A stretch of 64,000 nt of DNA from Clostridiales bacterium (GTDB taxonomy: Bacteria; Bacillota; Clostridia; Oscillospirales; CAG-272). The notes below the pieces were generated by a model. The model did no database searches, was not told the origin of the DNA, and saw only the letters and a program-made list of their open reading frames with translations. The stretch's first letter is position 1. Every line of letters starts with the position of its first letter. Below, piece after piece: positions 36,850 through 45,794 of this stretch. A program made the translations under genes and the position numbers. The DNA lies in the NCBI GenBank assembly GCA_012727435.1, contig JAAYHB010000008.1, positions 1-64,000 of the forward strand, written 5' to 3'.

Positions 36850-38121
36850 TTATTTAAGCGCCATCAGCGCCTTTTTCCCTATGTCGTGGCGGTGATATTC
36901 ATTCTCAAACTTAATTTTGGCGACCTTCTCATAGGCACCCTTTATAGCTTCCTCGAGCGTGTCGGCCACATGAACCACGTTCAGCACCCGCCCGCCGGAG
37001 GTCAGAAGCTGCCTGCCGTCGGCAGAGAGCTTTGCGCCTGCGACATAAACGCTGTCAATTACACTTTCGTCGATGCTTATCGGATAACCGGTCTGGTATT
37101 TCCGCGGATACCCGGCCGAGGCCATCACCACACAGCAGGAATAGCCTTTTCTGAACTTCACCTCAATCTCACCAAGCCGGCCTTCGGTCACCGCCCGCAT
37201 GATGGTAAAGAGGTCGGTCTCAAGCAGCGGCAGGACCACCTGCGCCTCGGGGTCTCCGAATCGGCAGTTGTACTCGACTACCTTCGGCCCCTCCGGAGTG
37301 AGCATAAGCCCGAAATACAGGCAGCCGCGGAACTCGCGCCCTTCCTTATGCATCGCCTTTATCGTCGGCAGGAAGATTGTCTGCATGCAGCGCTCTGCAA
37401 TCTCATCGGTATAGTAGGGGTTCGGCGCGATTGTCCCCATGCCGCCGGTGTTCGGCCCCTCGTCGTTGTCATGTGCGCGCTTGTGGTCCATCGACGAGAC
37501 CATCGGCACAACAGTCTTCCCGTCGGTGAAGGCCAGCACCGACACCTCAGGTCCGGTCATGACCTCCTCGATGACAATCCGGTTTCCGCTTGCCCCGAAT
37601 ATCTTCTCCTCCATTATCGAGCGGATAATCGCTCTGGCCTCCTCTTTGGTCCTTGCCAGCATGGCTCCTTTGCCGAGCGCCAGCCCGTCAGCCTTGATAA
37701 ACCTCGGCATATCGACGCTTTCAATATAGGCAAGCGCTTTGGCCGAGCTGTCAAAGACTTCGTAGTCTGCCGTCGGGATGCCGTATTTTTTCATCAGATT
37801 CTTGGCAAAAACCTTGCTGCCTTCAATCTCGGCGGCTTTTGCGATCGGGCCGAAGCAGTCGATTCCCGCGCGGCTCAGCGCATCGACCGCCCCGAGCACC
37901 AGCGGGTCGTCGGGCGCGACCACCGCGTAGTCGATTTTATTGTCTATAGCAAAGAGCACAATATCCTGAATGTCCTTTGCCCCGATGTTGACGCAAATGG
38001 CGTCTTTCGCTATCCCGCCGTTGCCGGGCAGAGCGTAAATCTGCCTGATTTTCGGGTTCTCCTTAAGCTTCTTGATTATGGCGTGCTCGCGTCCGCCGCC
38101 GCCGACTACCATTACTCTCAT
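36850..38121 (-). CDS. purD: phosphoribosylamine-glycine ligase
   Basis: ATP-grasp enzyme for the second step of purine synthesis. It has 423 residues. It starts MRVMVVGGGGREHAIIKKL, with LPGNGGIAKDA, VVAPDDPLVLGAVDAL, FIKADGLALGKG, GPEVSVLAFTDG and VVEYNCRFGDPEAQVVLPLLETDL, all diagnostic of PurD. It lies 24 bases before purL and 85 after the AICAR transformylase gene. Confidence 0.97.
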   Translation of the reverse strand: MRVMVVGGGGREHAIIKKLKENPKIRQIYALPGNGGIAKDAICVNIGAKDIQDIVLFAIDNKIDYAVVAPDDPLVLGAVDALSRAGIDCFGPIAKAAEIEGSKVFAKNLMKKYGIPTADYEVFDSSAKALAYIESVDMPRFIKADGLALGKGAMLARTKEEARAIIRSIMEEKIFGASGNRIVIEEVMTGPEVSVLAFTDGKTVVPMVSSMDHKRAHDNDEGPNTGGMGTIAPNPYYTDEIAERCMQTIFLPTIKAMHKEGREFRGCLYFGLMLTPEGPKVVEYNCRFGDPEAQVVLPLLETDLFTIMRAVTEGRLGEIEVKFRKGYSCCVVMASAGYPRKYQTGYPISIDESVIDSVYVAGAKLSADGRQLLTSGGRVLNVVHVADTLEEAIKGAYEKVAKIKFENEYHRHDIGKKALMALK

Positions 38122-38206
38122 TGCCGCAATTCCTCAGTGTTGTTTTTTTGCCGGAGCGCGCCCTTCTGCCGTCGCACCCCGGCTTTTTATGTAAGCTGCA
38201 TCTGTA

Positions 38207-39391
38207 TTAATGATGGAAAAGCCTCATGCCGGTAAAGCACATGACCATATTGTACCTGTCGCAGGCCTCGATTACCAGATCGTCCCTCACCGAGCCGCCG
38301 GGCTGGGCGACATAACAGACCCCGCTTGCCGCCGCGCGCTCGATGTTGTCGGGGAACGGGAAGAAAGCGTCGGAACCGAGCGACACGCCGGTGATCCGTG
38401 AGAGATAGGCCTTCTTTTCCTCGCGGGTGAAGGGCTCGGGGCGCTCACAAAACAGCTTTTGCCAGACCCCGTCGGCTAGCAGCGACTCGTAATCGTCCGA
38501 AATGTAAACATCAATTGCATTGTTGCGCTCAGGCCGGCCCACATCCTCCCTGAAGGGGAGATTCAACACCTTGTCGCTCTGGCGCAAAAACCAATTGTCC
38601 GACTTCATGCCGGCAAGCCGTGTGCAGTGTACCCGCGACTGCTGCCCGGCGCCCACGCCGGTGGTCTGCCCGCCACAGGCATAGCACACCGAATTTGACT
38701 GGGTGTATTTGAGTGTGGTGAGCGCGACGATAAGATCTATGGCCGCCGACTCGGGCAGGTTTTTGTTTTTTGTCACTATGTTTGTCAGCAACGCACGGTC
38801 GATTTTGAAATTGTTCCTCCCCTGCTCGAAGGTGATGCCGAATACTTCACGGCGCTCTATCGGGCCGGGGACGTAGTTCGGGTCAATTTTGATAATGTTA
38901 TAGGTACCGTTTCGCTTAGATCTGAGCAGCTCAAGTGCTTTGTCTGTATACCCCGGCGCGATGATGCCGTCGGAAACCTCGCGCTTTATGATTTTCGCAG
39001 TGGTCTCGTCACATACATCCGACAGAGCGATAAAATCCCCGTAGGAGGACATGCGGTCGGTACCGCGGGCACGGGCATAGGCCGAGGCGAGCGGCGAGTC
39101 GTCAATCCCCTCAATGTCGTCGACAAAGCAGGCCCGCTTTTCACGCTCGCTGAGCGGCCGTCCGAGCGCCGCCCCGGCGGGGCTGACATGCTTGAAAGAG
39201 GCCGCCGCGACCTGGCCGGTCGCCGCCTTCAGTTCGCTGACAAGCTGCCAGGCATTGAATGCGTCCAGGAAATTGATGTAGCCCGGCCTGCCCGAGAGGA
39301 TTTCAATCGGCAGGTCACCGCCGTCCTTCATATATATTCTTGCCGGCTTCTGATTGGGATTGCAGCCGTATTTCAGTTCAAACTCTTTCAT
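38207..39391 (-). CDS. stand-alone AICAR transformylase (PurH C-terminal type)
   Basis: Transfers the formyl group from 10-formyl-THF to AICAR, giving FAICAR. It has 394 residues and corresponds only to the transformylase half of PurH; the N-terminal IMP cyclohydrolase domain is absent. The catalytic Lys-His pair is in SFKHVSPAGAALG. Other motifs are KYGCNPNQKPARIY, SNSVCYACGGQTTGVGAGQQSRVHCTRLAG, GSDAFFPFPDNIERAAASGV and QPGGSVRDDLVIEACD. The missing cyclohydrolase is supplied by the PurO-type gene 1 base upstream, so the last two steps are split over two proteins. Confidence 0.95.
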   Translation of the reverse strand: MKEFELKYGCNPNQKPARIYMKDGGDLPIEILSGRPGYINFLDAFNAWQLVSELKAATGQVAAASFKHVSPAGAALGRPLSEREKRACFVDDIEGIDDSPLASAYARARGTDRMSSYGDFIALSDVCDETTAKIIKREVSDGIIAPGYTDKALELLRSKRNGTYNIIKIDPNYVPGPIERREVFGITFEQGRNNFKIDRALLTNIVTKNKNLPESAAIDLIVALTTLKYTQSNSVCYACGGQTTGVGAGQQSRVHCTRLAGMKSDNWFLRQSDKVLNLPFREDVGRPERNNAIDVYISDDYESLLADGVWQKLFCERPEPFTREEKKAYLSRITGVSLGSDAFFPFPDNIERAAASGVCYVAQPGGSVRDDLVIEACDRYNMVMCFTGMRLFHH

Positions 39392-39392
39392 T

Positions 39393-40115
39393 TCATTCCC
39401 TCACATTCTTGTTGACAACTCTGGCAGTCGCCCGGCCCGAGGCCAGGGAGACATACCTGACATAAAGCGAAACTTTATTGTCGGGATTTAAGTTGTCCCA
39501 GATTTTTCTCGTGAAGGCGTCGATGCTGTTTAAAATCGTGACTCGCTCGGGCTCACCGACAAACGAGGGCAGCGGGTTACCGTCTGATTTGTAGGTGTGA
39601 ATGAAATGCCCGACCCCTTTCCGCGGGGCATAGGAAAAGGTAAAGCGGTTGCAGCCCGAACCGTCCTCGTCGGCGCTTTTGAGTATGCTCAGTTTGTAGG
39701 AAAAGCCATTCTCAAAATCGAGCAGCGCGCTGATGCGGGGAGTGAAGTTGGGCTTGTCCGGCTCAAACTCGCGGGTCTCGAGCGCTTCTTCAAAAGTCTT
39801 TCCGGCTTTGAGGTATTCATAAATCGTATCTGTCTGGTCGCCGTTTGTAACTATCAGCCGCCGCCCGAGCTTCCTCACCGGCGTATAGATGACAAGCGAG
39901 GGGTCGGAAAGCTTTGAGGCCTCATAAGGGAAAATCGTGACATAGTCGCCGAAATCGTCAAACACGCGGTTGCGGCTGTTTTCACTCCGCCCCATGATAA
40001 AGTAGGCGGCAACGGCGTATTTGCCGTTCTTGGACAGGCCGACAATGATGCCGCGCCCGGGATAGCTGTTCTTCCGGAGCAGCGCTCCTATGTCGCGGGT
40101 TTTGTACAGGTTCAT
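39393..40115 (-). CDS. purO: IMP cyclohydrolase, archaeal (PurO) type
   Basis: A 240-residue protein of the PurO family, which closes FAICAR to IMP. It carries NSYPGRGIIVGLSKNGKYAVAAYFIMGRSENSRNRVF, an N-terminal pattern characteristic of this family, and later TNGDQTDTIYEYL and NFTPRISALLDF. It is unrelated to the cyclohydrolase half of PurH. Its ATG overlaps the purN stop (ATGA), and the AICAR transformylase starts 1 base after its stop. Family assignment is from recall of the pattern; the context supports it strongly. Confidence 0.9.
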   Translation of the reverse strand: MNLYKTRDIGALLRKNSYPGRGIIVGLSKNGKYAVAAYFIMGRSENSRNRVFDDFGDYVTIFPYEASKLSDPSLVIYTPVRKLGRRLIVTNGDQTDTIYEYLKAGKTFEEALETREFEPDKPNFTPRISALLDFENGFSYKLSILKSADEDGSGCNRFTFSYAPRKGVGHFIHTYKSDGNPLPSFVGEPERVTILNSIDAFTRKIWDNLNPDNKVSLYVRYVSLASGRATARVVNKNVRE

Positions 40116-40738
40116 ATCATTTCTCCTTTATGTTTTTTTCTGATGAGCTCAGAACAGACCAGCTCCGCGGCCGCGGGCAGAATCACCCACTCGGCCTCCT
40201 CCATCACGCGCCGCTGCAAAATCTCGGGGGTGTCGCCCTCTTTGACCTCGACCGCGCGCTGCATGATAATCCGCCCGCCGTCGGGCACCTCGTTGACATA
40301 ATGCACGGTCGCGCCGGTCACCTTGACGCCGTACGCAAGCGCGGCCTCGTGCACCTTAAGCCCGTAATACCCCTTGCCGCAGAACGACGGTATGAGCGAA
40401 GGATGGACGTTGATTATCCGCTCGGGGTACCGCGAGGTGAAGTCGGCGCTGAGGATGCACATAAATCCGGCAAGAATTATCAGGTCGGTGCGGTTTTCCT
40501 CAATAAGCTCGATTATCCTGCCCTCAAAAGCCTCTTGTGTGGGGTATTCGGCCTTTGTCACGATAGCTGTCCTCACCCCGGCATTCTCCGCGCGGGTCAG
40601 AGCGTATGCGTCGGCCTTGTTTGATATGACCAGCGTTATCTCCCCGCTTTTCAGTTCCCCGCGCCGCTCGGCGTCAAGCAGCGCCTGAAGGTTTGTCCCG
40701 CCGCCCGAAACCAGAACCGCAATTCTTGCTTTTTCCAT
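40112..40738 (-). CDS. purN: phosphoribosylglycinamide formyltransferase
   Basis: 10-formyl-THF dependent GAR transformylase (third step). It has 208 residues. It starts MEKARIAVLVSGGGTNLQALLDA; the active site is LAGFMCILSADFTSRYPERIINVHPSLIPSF with the catalytic Asn-His, and TVHYVNEVPDGGRIIMQRAV follows with the Asp. It overlaps purO by ATGA and follows purM by 10 bases. Confidence 0.97.
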   Translation of the reverse strand: MEKARIAVLVSGGGTNLQALLDAERRGELKSGEITLVISNKADAYALTRAENAGVRTAIVTKAEYPTQEAFEGRIIELIEENRTDLIILAGFMCILSADFTSRYPERIINVHPSLIPSFCGKGYYGLKVHEAALAYGVKVTGATVHYVNEVPDGGRIIMQRAVEVKEGDTPEILQRRVMEEAEWVILPAAAELVCSELIRKKHKGEMI

Positions 40739-40748
40739 CTTCCCCGCC

Positions 40749-41789
40749 TCAACAAATGACGATGGTCTCGTCTGATTTTATAATCTCACCTATGATATAA
40801 GGCGACTCGCCGCACTCCCGCAGGATCTCAAGCGCCAGATCGGCCTCGTCCGCCGGGACTACAACGCTCATACCCACTCCCATGTTGAAGGTGTTGAACA
40901 TATCGCGCTCGTCAATGCCGCCGGTCTTGGCAATCACGTCAAATATCGGCGGGGTAACAATGCTTTTCTTATCGATTTTGGCAGTGAGCCCTTCAGGCAG
41001 GCTGCGCGGGATGTTCTCGTAAAACCCGCCGCCGGTGATATGCGACACGCCGCGGACCTTCACCCTGTCAAAGAGAGCCAGAAGCGGCTTGACATATATC
41101 CGGGTGGGCGTGAGCAGCACCTCGCCGAGCGACTTGCCGCCGAGTTCCGCCACCGGCTTTGTTATGTCCGCCCTGCCGATATCGAAAACCTTTCTTACAA
41201 GCGAAAACCCGTTTGAATGGACGCCGCTTGAGGGCAGCGCGATGATGACGTCGCCGGCCCTCATCTCGTTCTTGTCCGGAATTTTTGATTTTTCGACAAT
41301 CCCTACCGCAAAACCGGCGATGTCGTACTCGTCCTCGGGCATCATGCCGGGGTGCTCCGCCGTCTCACCGCCGATAAGCGCGGCACCTGCCTGAAGACAG
41401 CCCTCGGCCACACCCGAGACAATCGCGGCGATTTTCTCGGGGTAGAGTTTACCGCAAGCAATATAGTCTAGGAAAATGAGCGGCTTTGCTCCGCAGCAGA
41501 CAATGTCGTTGACGCACATCGCCACGCAGTCGATGCCTATCGTGTCGTGCTTATCGAGCACAAAGGCAAGCTTCAGCTTGGTACCCACACCGTCGGTCCC
41601 GCTGACCAGCACAGGCTCACGGTATCCCGAAAGGTCGGGCACATACAGCCCGCCGAACCCGCCGATATCAGAGCAGGCGGAGGTGAGAGTGCGCGCCACA
41701 TGCTTTTTCATCAGCTCGACCGCGCGGTAACCGGCGGTGATGTCCACCCCGGCGGCGGCGTAGCTGTCCGACTTTGAGATATTCTTCAT
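40749..41789 (-). CDS. purM: phosphoribosylformylglycinamidine cyclo-ligase
   Basis: AIR synthetase (fifth step), 346 residues. YAAAGVDITAGYRAVELMKKHVART, GTDGVGTKLKLAF, CVNDIVCCGAKPLIFLDYIACGK, ALIGGETAEHPGMM and GGGFYENIPRSLP are typical. The start MKNISKSDS at 41789 overlaps the purF stop by one base (TGATG); the longer frame lies inside purF. Confidence 0.97.
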   Translation of the reverse strand: MKNISKSDSYAAAGVDITAGYRAVELMKKHVARTLTSACSDIGGFGGLYVPDLSGYREPVLVSGTDGVGTKLKLAFVLDKHDTIGIDCVAMCVNDIVCCGAKPLIFLDYIACGKLYPEKIAAIVSGVAEGCLQAGAALIGGETAEHPGMMPEDEYDIAGFAVGIVEKSKIPDKNEMRAGDVIIALPSSGVHSNGFSLVRKVFDIGRADITKPVAELGGKSLGEVLLTPTRIYVKPLLALFDRVKVRGVSHITGGGFYENIPRSLPEGLTAKIDKKSIVTPPIFDVIAKTGGIDERDMFNTFNMGVGMSVVVPADEADLALEILRECGESPYIIGEIIKSDETIVIC

Positions 41790-43246
41790 CAGTTCTGCTC
41801 TCCTTTTGCGGCATCGTCGCACTCGGGTATCTTTTCCTCAAATCTGTATTTCCGGTGCTCAGGGGGAATAGCGGTCGGGTAGCAGCCGTCAAAACAGGCG
41901 GTGCAGCAGCCGCAGCAGCCGTCGGCCCCCGGTGCCAGCCGCTTCACACTCTCAAGGCTGATATACCCGAGCGAGTCGGCCCCGATTATCCGGGCAATCT
42001 CGTCGGCCGTATGGCGGCAGGCAATCAGGTAATCGCGCGAGTCAATGTCGGTGCCGTAATAGCAGGGGTTAAGATACGGCGGGGAGGCTATCCTCATATG
42101 AACCTCCGACGCCCCGGCCTCGCGCAGGAGGTTTACAATCCGAGCGCTGGTCGTGCCCCTGACAATCGAGTCGTCAATCAGCACCACGCGCTTGCCGCGG
42201 ACAACCTCGGTTATGGGGTTGAGCTTGATTCTCACCATGTCCTCCCGGCTCTTCTGCTCGGGGGCGATGAATGTGCGGCCTATATATCTGTTCTTGATAA
42301 ATCCGAACCCGAACGGTATTCCCGACTGCCTCGCGTAGCCGAGCGCCGCGTCAAGCCCCGAGTCGGGCACGCCTACTACCACATCGGCTTCTACCGGATG
42401 TTCTTCAGCCAAAAACTCGCCGGCGCGTACCCTTGCTTCGTGCACCGAGTACCCGTCGATCACCGAATCGGGGCGGGCGAAGTAAATGTATTCAAACACG
42501 CAGAGCGCCCGCTCCTTCTTTCCGCAGTGCTCCTTTATGCTGCGAACTCCCGATTTGTCGAATATCAGGATTTCCCCGGGCTCCACGTCGCGCACAAATT
42601 CGGCGCCGACCGCGTCGAGCGCGCAGCTCTCGGAGGCAACTACATATATTCCGTCGGCTGTCTTTCCAAAACAAAGCGGCTTGAAGCCGTGGCCGTCACG
42701 CACCGCCATCAGCTTCTGGGGCGACATGACAAGCAGCGAATAGGCCCCTTCAAGCCGATACATGGCCTGACAGACCGCCTCCTCGATAGAGCTCGTCTCA
42801 AGGCGCTTGTTTGTGATGATGTATGAAATGACCTCGGTGTCGCTGGTGGTATGGAAAATCGAGCCCCGCAGCTCAAGCTCCGAGCGCAGCTCATAGGAAT
42901 TTACAAGGTTGCCGTTGTGGGCCAGCGCCATTGTGCCCTTTATGTGGTTGACCACAACCGGCTGTGCGTTGATCCGGTCGTTTGTGCCGGTTGTCCCGTA
43001 GCGCACATGGCCTATGGCGCAATTGCCGAGCTTAAGCTTTTCAAGCCGCTCGGGGTTGAAAACCTCATTGACAAGCCCGGTGTCCTTGTATGTGGTGAAC
43101 ACGCCCTTGTCGTTGACAGTAATACCGCAGGACTCCTGTCCCCGGTGCTGCAGCGCGTAAAGGCCGTAGTAAACCATGCGCGCCACGTCGCAGGTTACCG
43201 GGCTGAACACGCCGAATATCCCGCATTCTTCCCTGATTTCAGCCAT
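41789..43246 (-). CDS. purF: amidophosphoribosyltransferase
   Basis: First committed enzyme of purine synthesis, 485 residues. The short propeptide MAEIREE precedes the nucleophile Cys of CGIFGVFSP. The glutaminase part has LQHRGQESCGI, GHVRYGTTG and AHNGNLVNSYELR. The phosphoribosyltransferase part has the PRPP loop VVLIDDSIVRGTTSARIV. Cysteines in DGCCGCCTACFDGCYPT near the C-terminus and in the PRTase domain suit the Fe-S cluster of the Bacillus-type enzyme. Confidence 0.97.
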   Translation of the reverse strand: MAEIREECGIFGVFSPVTCDVARMVYYGLYALQHRGQESCGITVNDKGVFTTYKDTGLVNEVFNPERLEKLKLGNCAIGHVRYGTTGTNDRINAQPVVVNHIKGTMALAHNGNLVNSYELRSELELRGSIFHTTSDTEVISYIITNKRLETSSIEEAVCQAMYRLEGAYSLLVMSPQKLMAVRDGHGFKPLCFGKTADGIYVVASESCALDAVGAEFVRDVEPGEILIFDKSGVRSIKEHCGKKERALCVFEYIYFARPDSVIDGYSVHEARVRAGEFLAEEHPVEADVVVGVPDSGLDAALGYARQSGIPFGFGFIKNRYIGRTFIAPEQKSREDMVRIKLNPITEVVRGKRVVLIDDSIVRGTTSARIVNLLREAGASEVHMRIASPPYLNPCYYGTDIDSRDYLIACRHTADEIARIIGADSLGYISLESVKRLAPGADGCCGCCTACFDGCYPTAIPPEHRKYRFEEKIPECDDAAKGEQN

Positions 43247-43261
43247 ATACTGCTCCGTTCC

Positions 43262-43975
43262 TTATTTGTCGCCGAAGACCCGTCTCATCATCTCCCGGTA
43301 GGCCTCCTCGACCCCGCCGAGGTCGCGGCGGAACCTGTCCTTGTCGAGCTTTTCGTTGGTTTTGGCGTCCCAGAAGCGGCAGGTGTCGGGAGAAATCTCG
43401 TCTGCCAGCACTATTTTCCCATCGGATGTGCGCCCGAACTCGAGCTTGAAGTCGACAAGCTTAATGCCGAGACCGAGGAAATATTCTTTCAGGATGTCAT
43501 TTATCTTAAATGCCATTGATTTTATCGTCTCTATTTCGTCCTCCGTGACAAGCCCGAGAGCGAGCGCGTGGTATTCGTTTATCAGCGGGTCGTGCAGCTC
43601 GTCGTTCTTATATGAAAACTCAATCGTGGGGCGGGCAAAGACAATTCCCTCCTCCACGCCGTAGCGCTTTGCAAACGACCCGGCCGAAATGTTGCGGATA
43701 ATTACCTCAAGCGGTACAATCGACACCCGCCTGACCAGCGTCTCGCGCTCATTCAGTTCCCTGACAAAATGCGTGGGTATGCCGGCCTTCTCAAGCAGGC
43801 TCATCAGATAATTCGACATGCGGTTGTTGACCACTCCCTTGCCGGCAATAGTACCCCGCTTCGTGCCGTCAAATGCTGTAGCATCGTCTTTATACGACAC
43901 GATAACATAATCCGCATTATCCGTGGCAAATACTTTCTTGGCTTTCCCTTCGTAGAGCTGTTCCCTTTTTTCCAT
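43262..43975 (-). CDS. purC: phosphoribosylaminoimidazole-succinocarboxamide synthase
   Basis: SAICAR synthetase, 237 residues. [66 protein letters not shown] and [29 protein letters not shown] are diagnostic. It is separated from purE by a 200-base spacer that holds a dispersed repeat, and from purF by 15 bases. Confidence 0.97.
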   Translation of the reverse strand: MEKREQLYEGKAKKVFATDNADYVIVSYKDDATAFDGTKRGTIAGKGVVNNRMSNYLMSLLEKAGIPTHFVRELNERETLVRRVSIVPLEVIIRNISAGSFAKRYGVEEGIVFARPTIEFSYKNDELHDPLINEYHALALGLVTEDEIETIKSMAFKINDILKEYFLGLGIKLVDFKLEFGRTSDGKIVLADEISPDTCRFWDAKTNEKLDKDRFRRDLGGVEEAYREMMRRVFGDK

Positions 43976-43990
43976 ATTTAATCCTTTCTT

Positions 43991-44110
43991 CGGGGGCTAC
44001 GCCCCCGGACTTCTCGTTTACTTCCCGGGGGTGCTGCCCCCGGACCCCCGCCAAAGAAACTTTTTTGAAAAAAGTTTCTTTGGAATCTTCAAAAACTTTT
44101 TAACAAAATT
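43991..44110 (-). repeat. dispersed two-hairpin repeat, copy A
   Basis: Member of a family seen four times in the window. Read on the minus strand: AAAGTTTTTGAAGATTC, then an AT-rich hairpin (AAAGAAACTTTTTT and its complement, 44052-44080), then a GGGGGTCCGGGGGCAGCACCCCC hairpin and a second CGGGGGCTACGCCCCCG hairpin at 43991-44007. It lies inside the purine operon between purE and purC. Confidence 0.75.
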
Positions 44111-44177
44111 TATGTGGGGTTTTCAGGCTGAATTGAAGTTCTTTAAACTAAAGTATACTGATAAAGCGCTGTGAGGC

Positions 44178-44672
44178 TTATTGGTTCAGTTCTTCCTCAA
44201 CCGCCTTGTTTTTGGCAAGGACCCTCTCGCTGTCGGCGCGGCGGCGCTCTGCCAGCTTCTCTGCAAGCCCCTCGTCGGTGAGCGAGATTATCTCAATCGA
44301 CAACAAAGCGGCGTTGACCCCTCCGTCCACCGCAACCGTCGCCACAGGTATTCCCGGCGGCATCTGTACCGTGGACAGCAGTGCGTCAACACCGCCTAAA
44401 TTTCCGGATTTTATAGGTATACCGATAACCGGGAGCGTGGTGACGGCAGCGGCAGCCCCCGCAAGGTGCGCTGCCATGCCTGCGGCTGCAATAATAACCC
44501 CGAAACCCCGCTCTCTTGCAGACGAGCAAAAGGTCCTCACCTGCTCGGGTGTGCGGTGGGCCGACCAGACGTGAGCTTCATACGGCACGCCGAATTCCTT
44601 TAGCACCTCGACAGCCTTCTTCACGACCGCAAGATCGCTGTCGCTCCCCATGATAATTGCAACCTTCTTCAT
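44178..44672 (-). CDS. purE: N5-carboxyaminoimidazole ribonucleotide mutase
   Basis: Catalyses the carboxylation-rearrangement step to CAIR; 164 residues. [54 protein letters not shown] and the C-terminal IEIISL are family landmarks. It is the first gene of the operon, downstream of a ZTP riboswitch. No purK or purB lies in the window, so the class of PurE and those steps depend on genes elsewhere. Confidence 0.97.
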   Translation of the reverse strand: MKKVAIIMGSDSDLAVVKKAVEVLKEFGVPYEAHVWSAHRTPEQVRTFCSSARERGFGVIIAAAGMAAHLAGAAAAVTTLPVIGIPIKSGNLGGVDALLSTVQMPPGIPVATVAVDGGVNAALLSIEIISLTDEGLAEKLAERRRADSERVLAKNKAVEEELNQ

Positions 44673-44691
44673 CTGTCAGCATTCCCTCTCC

Positions 44692-44738
44692 AAAAATTAA
44701 AAAGGGCGCACTTGCTCCTCGAAAAAGTAAGTGCGCCC
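44692..44738 (-). terminator. riboswitch-controlled terminator before purE
   Basis: Stem GGGCGCACTT/AAGTGCGCCC (44704-44738) followed on minus by TTTTTAATTTTT. Its 5' arm begins with the GGGC that ends the ZTP aptamer, so ligand binding to the aptamer should compete with terminator formation. Confidence 0.9.
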
Positions 44739-44807
44739 AGACGGTCGGCAAAAATCGGTTTTTCCGCTCCTTGGTGGTTCTCCACCCTTACCCGTCAGTC
44801 ACGGAAA
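44735..44807 (-). ncRNA. ZTP riboswitch (pfl motif) controlling the purine operon
   Basis: On minus, TTTCCGTGACTGACGGG, then AAGGGTGGAGAACCACC, then AAGGAGCGGAAA, and after a linker GCCGACCGTCTGGGC. This matches the pfl motif: P1 (TTTCCG/CGGAAA), the CGTGACTG internal loop, the GGTGG/CCACC hairpin, GGAGC, and the 3' CCGTCTGGGC segment that forms the pseudoknot. ZTP signals low 10-formyl-THF and turns on purine and folate genes, which fits an operon containing purN, AICAR transformylase and fhs. Confidence 0.92.
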
Positions 44808-44850
44808 CCTGTAACGGAACTGCCCTCGGGCGGCTCCTTTTTACATTTAG

Positions 44851-44879
44851 ATTATATCACGGTCGGGTGTGTCTGTCAA
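44851..44879 (-). promoter_or_regulatory. sigma-A promoter of the purine operon
   Basis: Consensus TTGACA (44879-44874), 17 bases, TATAAT (44856-44851) on minus. Transcription should start near 44844, about 37 bases before the ZTP aptamer. Confidence 0.9.
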
Positions 44880-44965
44880 CTGTATTAAAATAATTACTCA
44901 TCCAAATTCGAGTAATAAAGTCACGCGGCTTTTAGTGTATTTTGTCCATTACTGCCCGGGTTCGC

Positions 44966-44994
44966 TTGCTTTTCCGGGATAAATGTATTATAAT
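44966..44994 (+). promoter_or_regulatory. promoter for the phosphopantetheinyl transferase gene
   Basis: TTGCTT (44966-44971), 17 bases, TATAAT (44989-44994), 35 bases before the ATG. Confidence 0.65.
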
Positions 44995-45029
44995 ATTCAA
45001 AACATCTTATTCCGGAAGGAGGGCCACGC

Positions 45030-45689
45030 ATGACCTGCGTCTGTTTTGCCGATGTCACGCCCCTTGAGATACCGGGATACTATGCTACGGTAATCGAGCG
45101 GCTCTCGCCCGAACGCCGCAGAAAGGCCGAGGCCTGCAGGACAAAACAAGGCAGGCTACTCTCAGCCGGGGCCGGATATCTGTTATCCTATGCGCTCTCG
45201 CTTCTCGGAGTCAACGAGGCTTGCGCCGCATACAGCTACAATCAATACGGCAAGCCCCGCATTACAGGGCAAGAGCACCTCGACTTCTCTCTCGCGCACT
45301 CAGGGAAAATGGCAATGTGCGCCCTTTCCGACAGCGGTCAGGTGGGCTGCGACATCGAGGCTCCCGGCCGGCACAATCCTTCTGCGGCAAAGCGGTTTTT
45401 TCATCCGAACGAGTATCACAAAATAATAAATTCGGACGACCCGGGGCGTGATTTTATCAGGCTGTGGACCCTCAAGGAGAGCTATTTAAAAGCCCTCGGC
45501 ACCGGCCTTGCCACCCCGCTCTCCTCATTTGAGATAGTACCCGGAAACCCGCCTTATCTGTGCGGGAACGACGAGTATCATTTTGCCGAATTTCACCTTG
45601 AAAACGGCTATCATGCGGCGGTCTGCAGCCTCGAAAAAGCTGCCTGTGAGCCGATATTCGTTGACTTTTCAACATTACAAAATAATTAA
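45030..45689 (+). CDS. Sfp-type 4'-phosphopantetheinyl transferase
   Basis: Loads the phosphopantetheine arm onto carrier proteins. It has 219 residues. The three family motifs are visible: YGKPRI near residue 70, HLDFSLAHSG (about 85-94), VGCDIE (about 108-113, metal-binding Asp and Glu) and RLWTLKESYLKALG (about 147-160, the W-x-x-K-E-x-x-x-K core). AAGGAGG precedes the ATG. It is a single-gene unit. The only carrier protein in this window is the 75-residue one at 62756-62983, which is a plausible but unproven client. Confidence 0.93.
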   Translation: MTCVCFADVTPLEIPGYYATVIERLSPERRRKAEACRTKQGRLLSAGAGYLLSYALSLLGVNEACAAYSYNQYGKPRITGQEHLDFSLAHSGKMAMCALSDSGQVGCDIEAPGRHNPSAAKRFFHPNEYHKIINSDDPGRDFIRLWTLKESYLKALGTGLATPLSSFEIVPGNPPYLCGNDEYHFAEFHLENGYHAAVCSLEKAACEPIFVDFSTLQNN

Positions 45690-45698
45690 TACCCTCTA

Positions 45699-45727
45699 TT
45701 GACAAAACACCGCCACGGTGATACAAT
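45699..45727 (+). promoter_or_regulatory. promoter for the anion permease gene
   Basis: TTGACA (45699-45704), 17 bases, TACAAT (45722-45727). Confidence 0.75.
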
Positions 45728-45794
45728 AAGCGCGTTTGCCGGGTATACCGGCAATATTTTGCGCCAAGTTTTCACCCAACAGGAGCGGTAATAT

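Noticed and set aside
36781..38235. Plus-strand 484-residue open frame.
   Set aside because: It lies antisense to purD and the end of purL's upstream region and has no recognisable domain; high GC coding DNA often gives long shadow frames.
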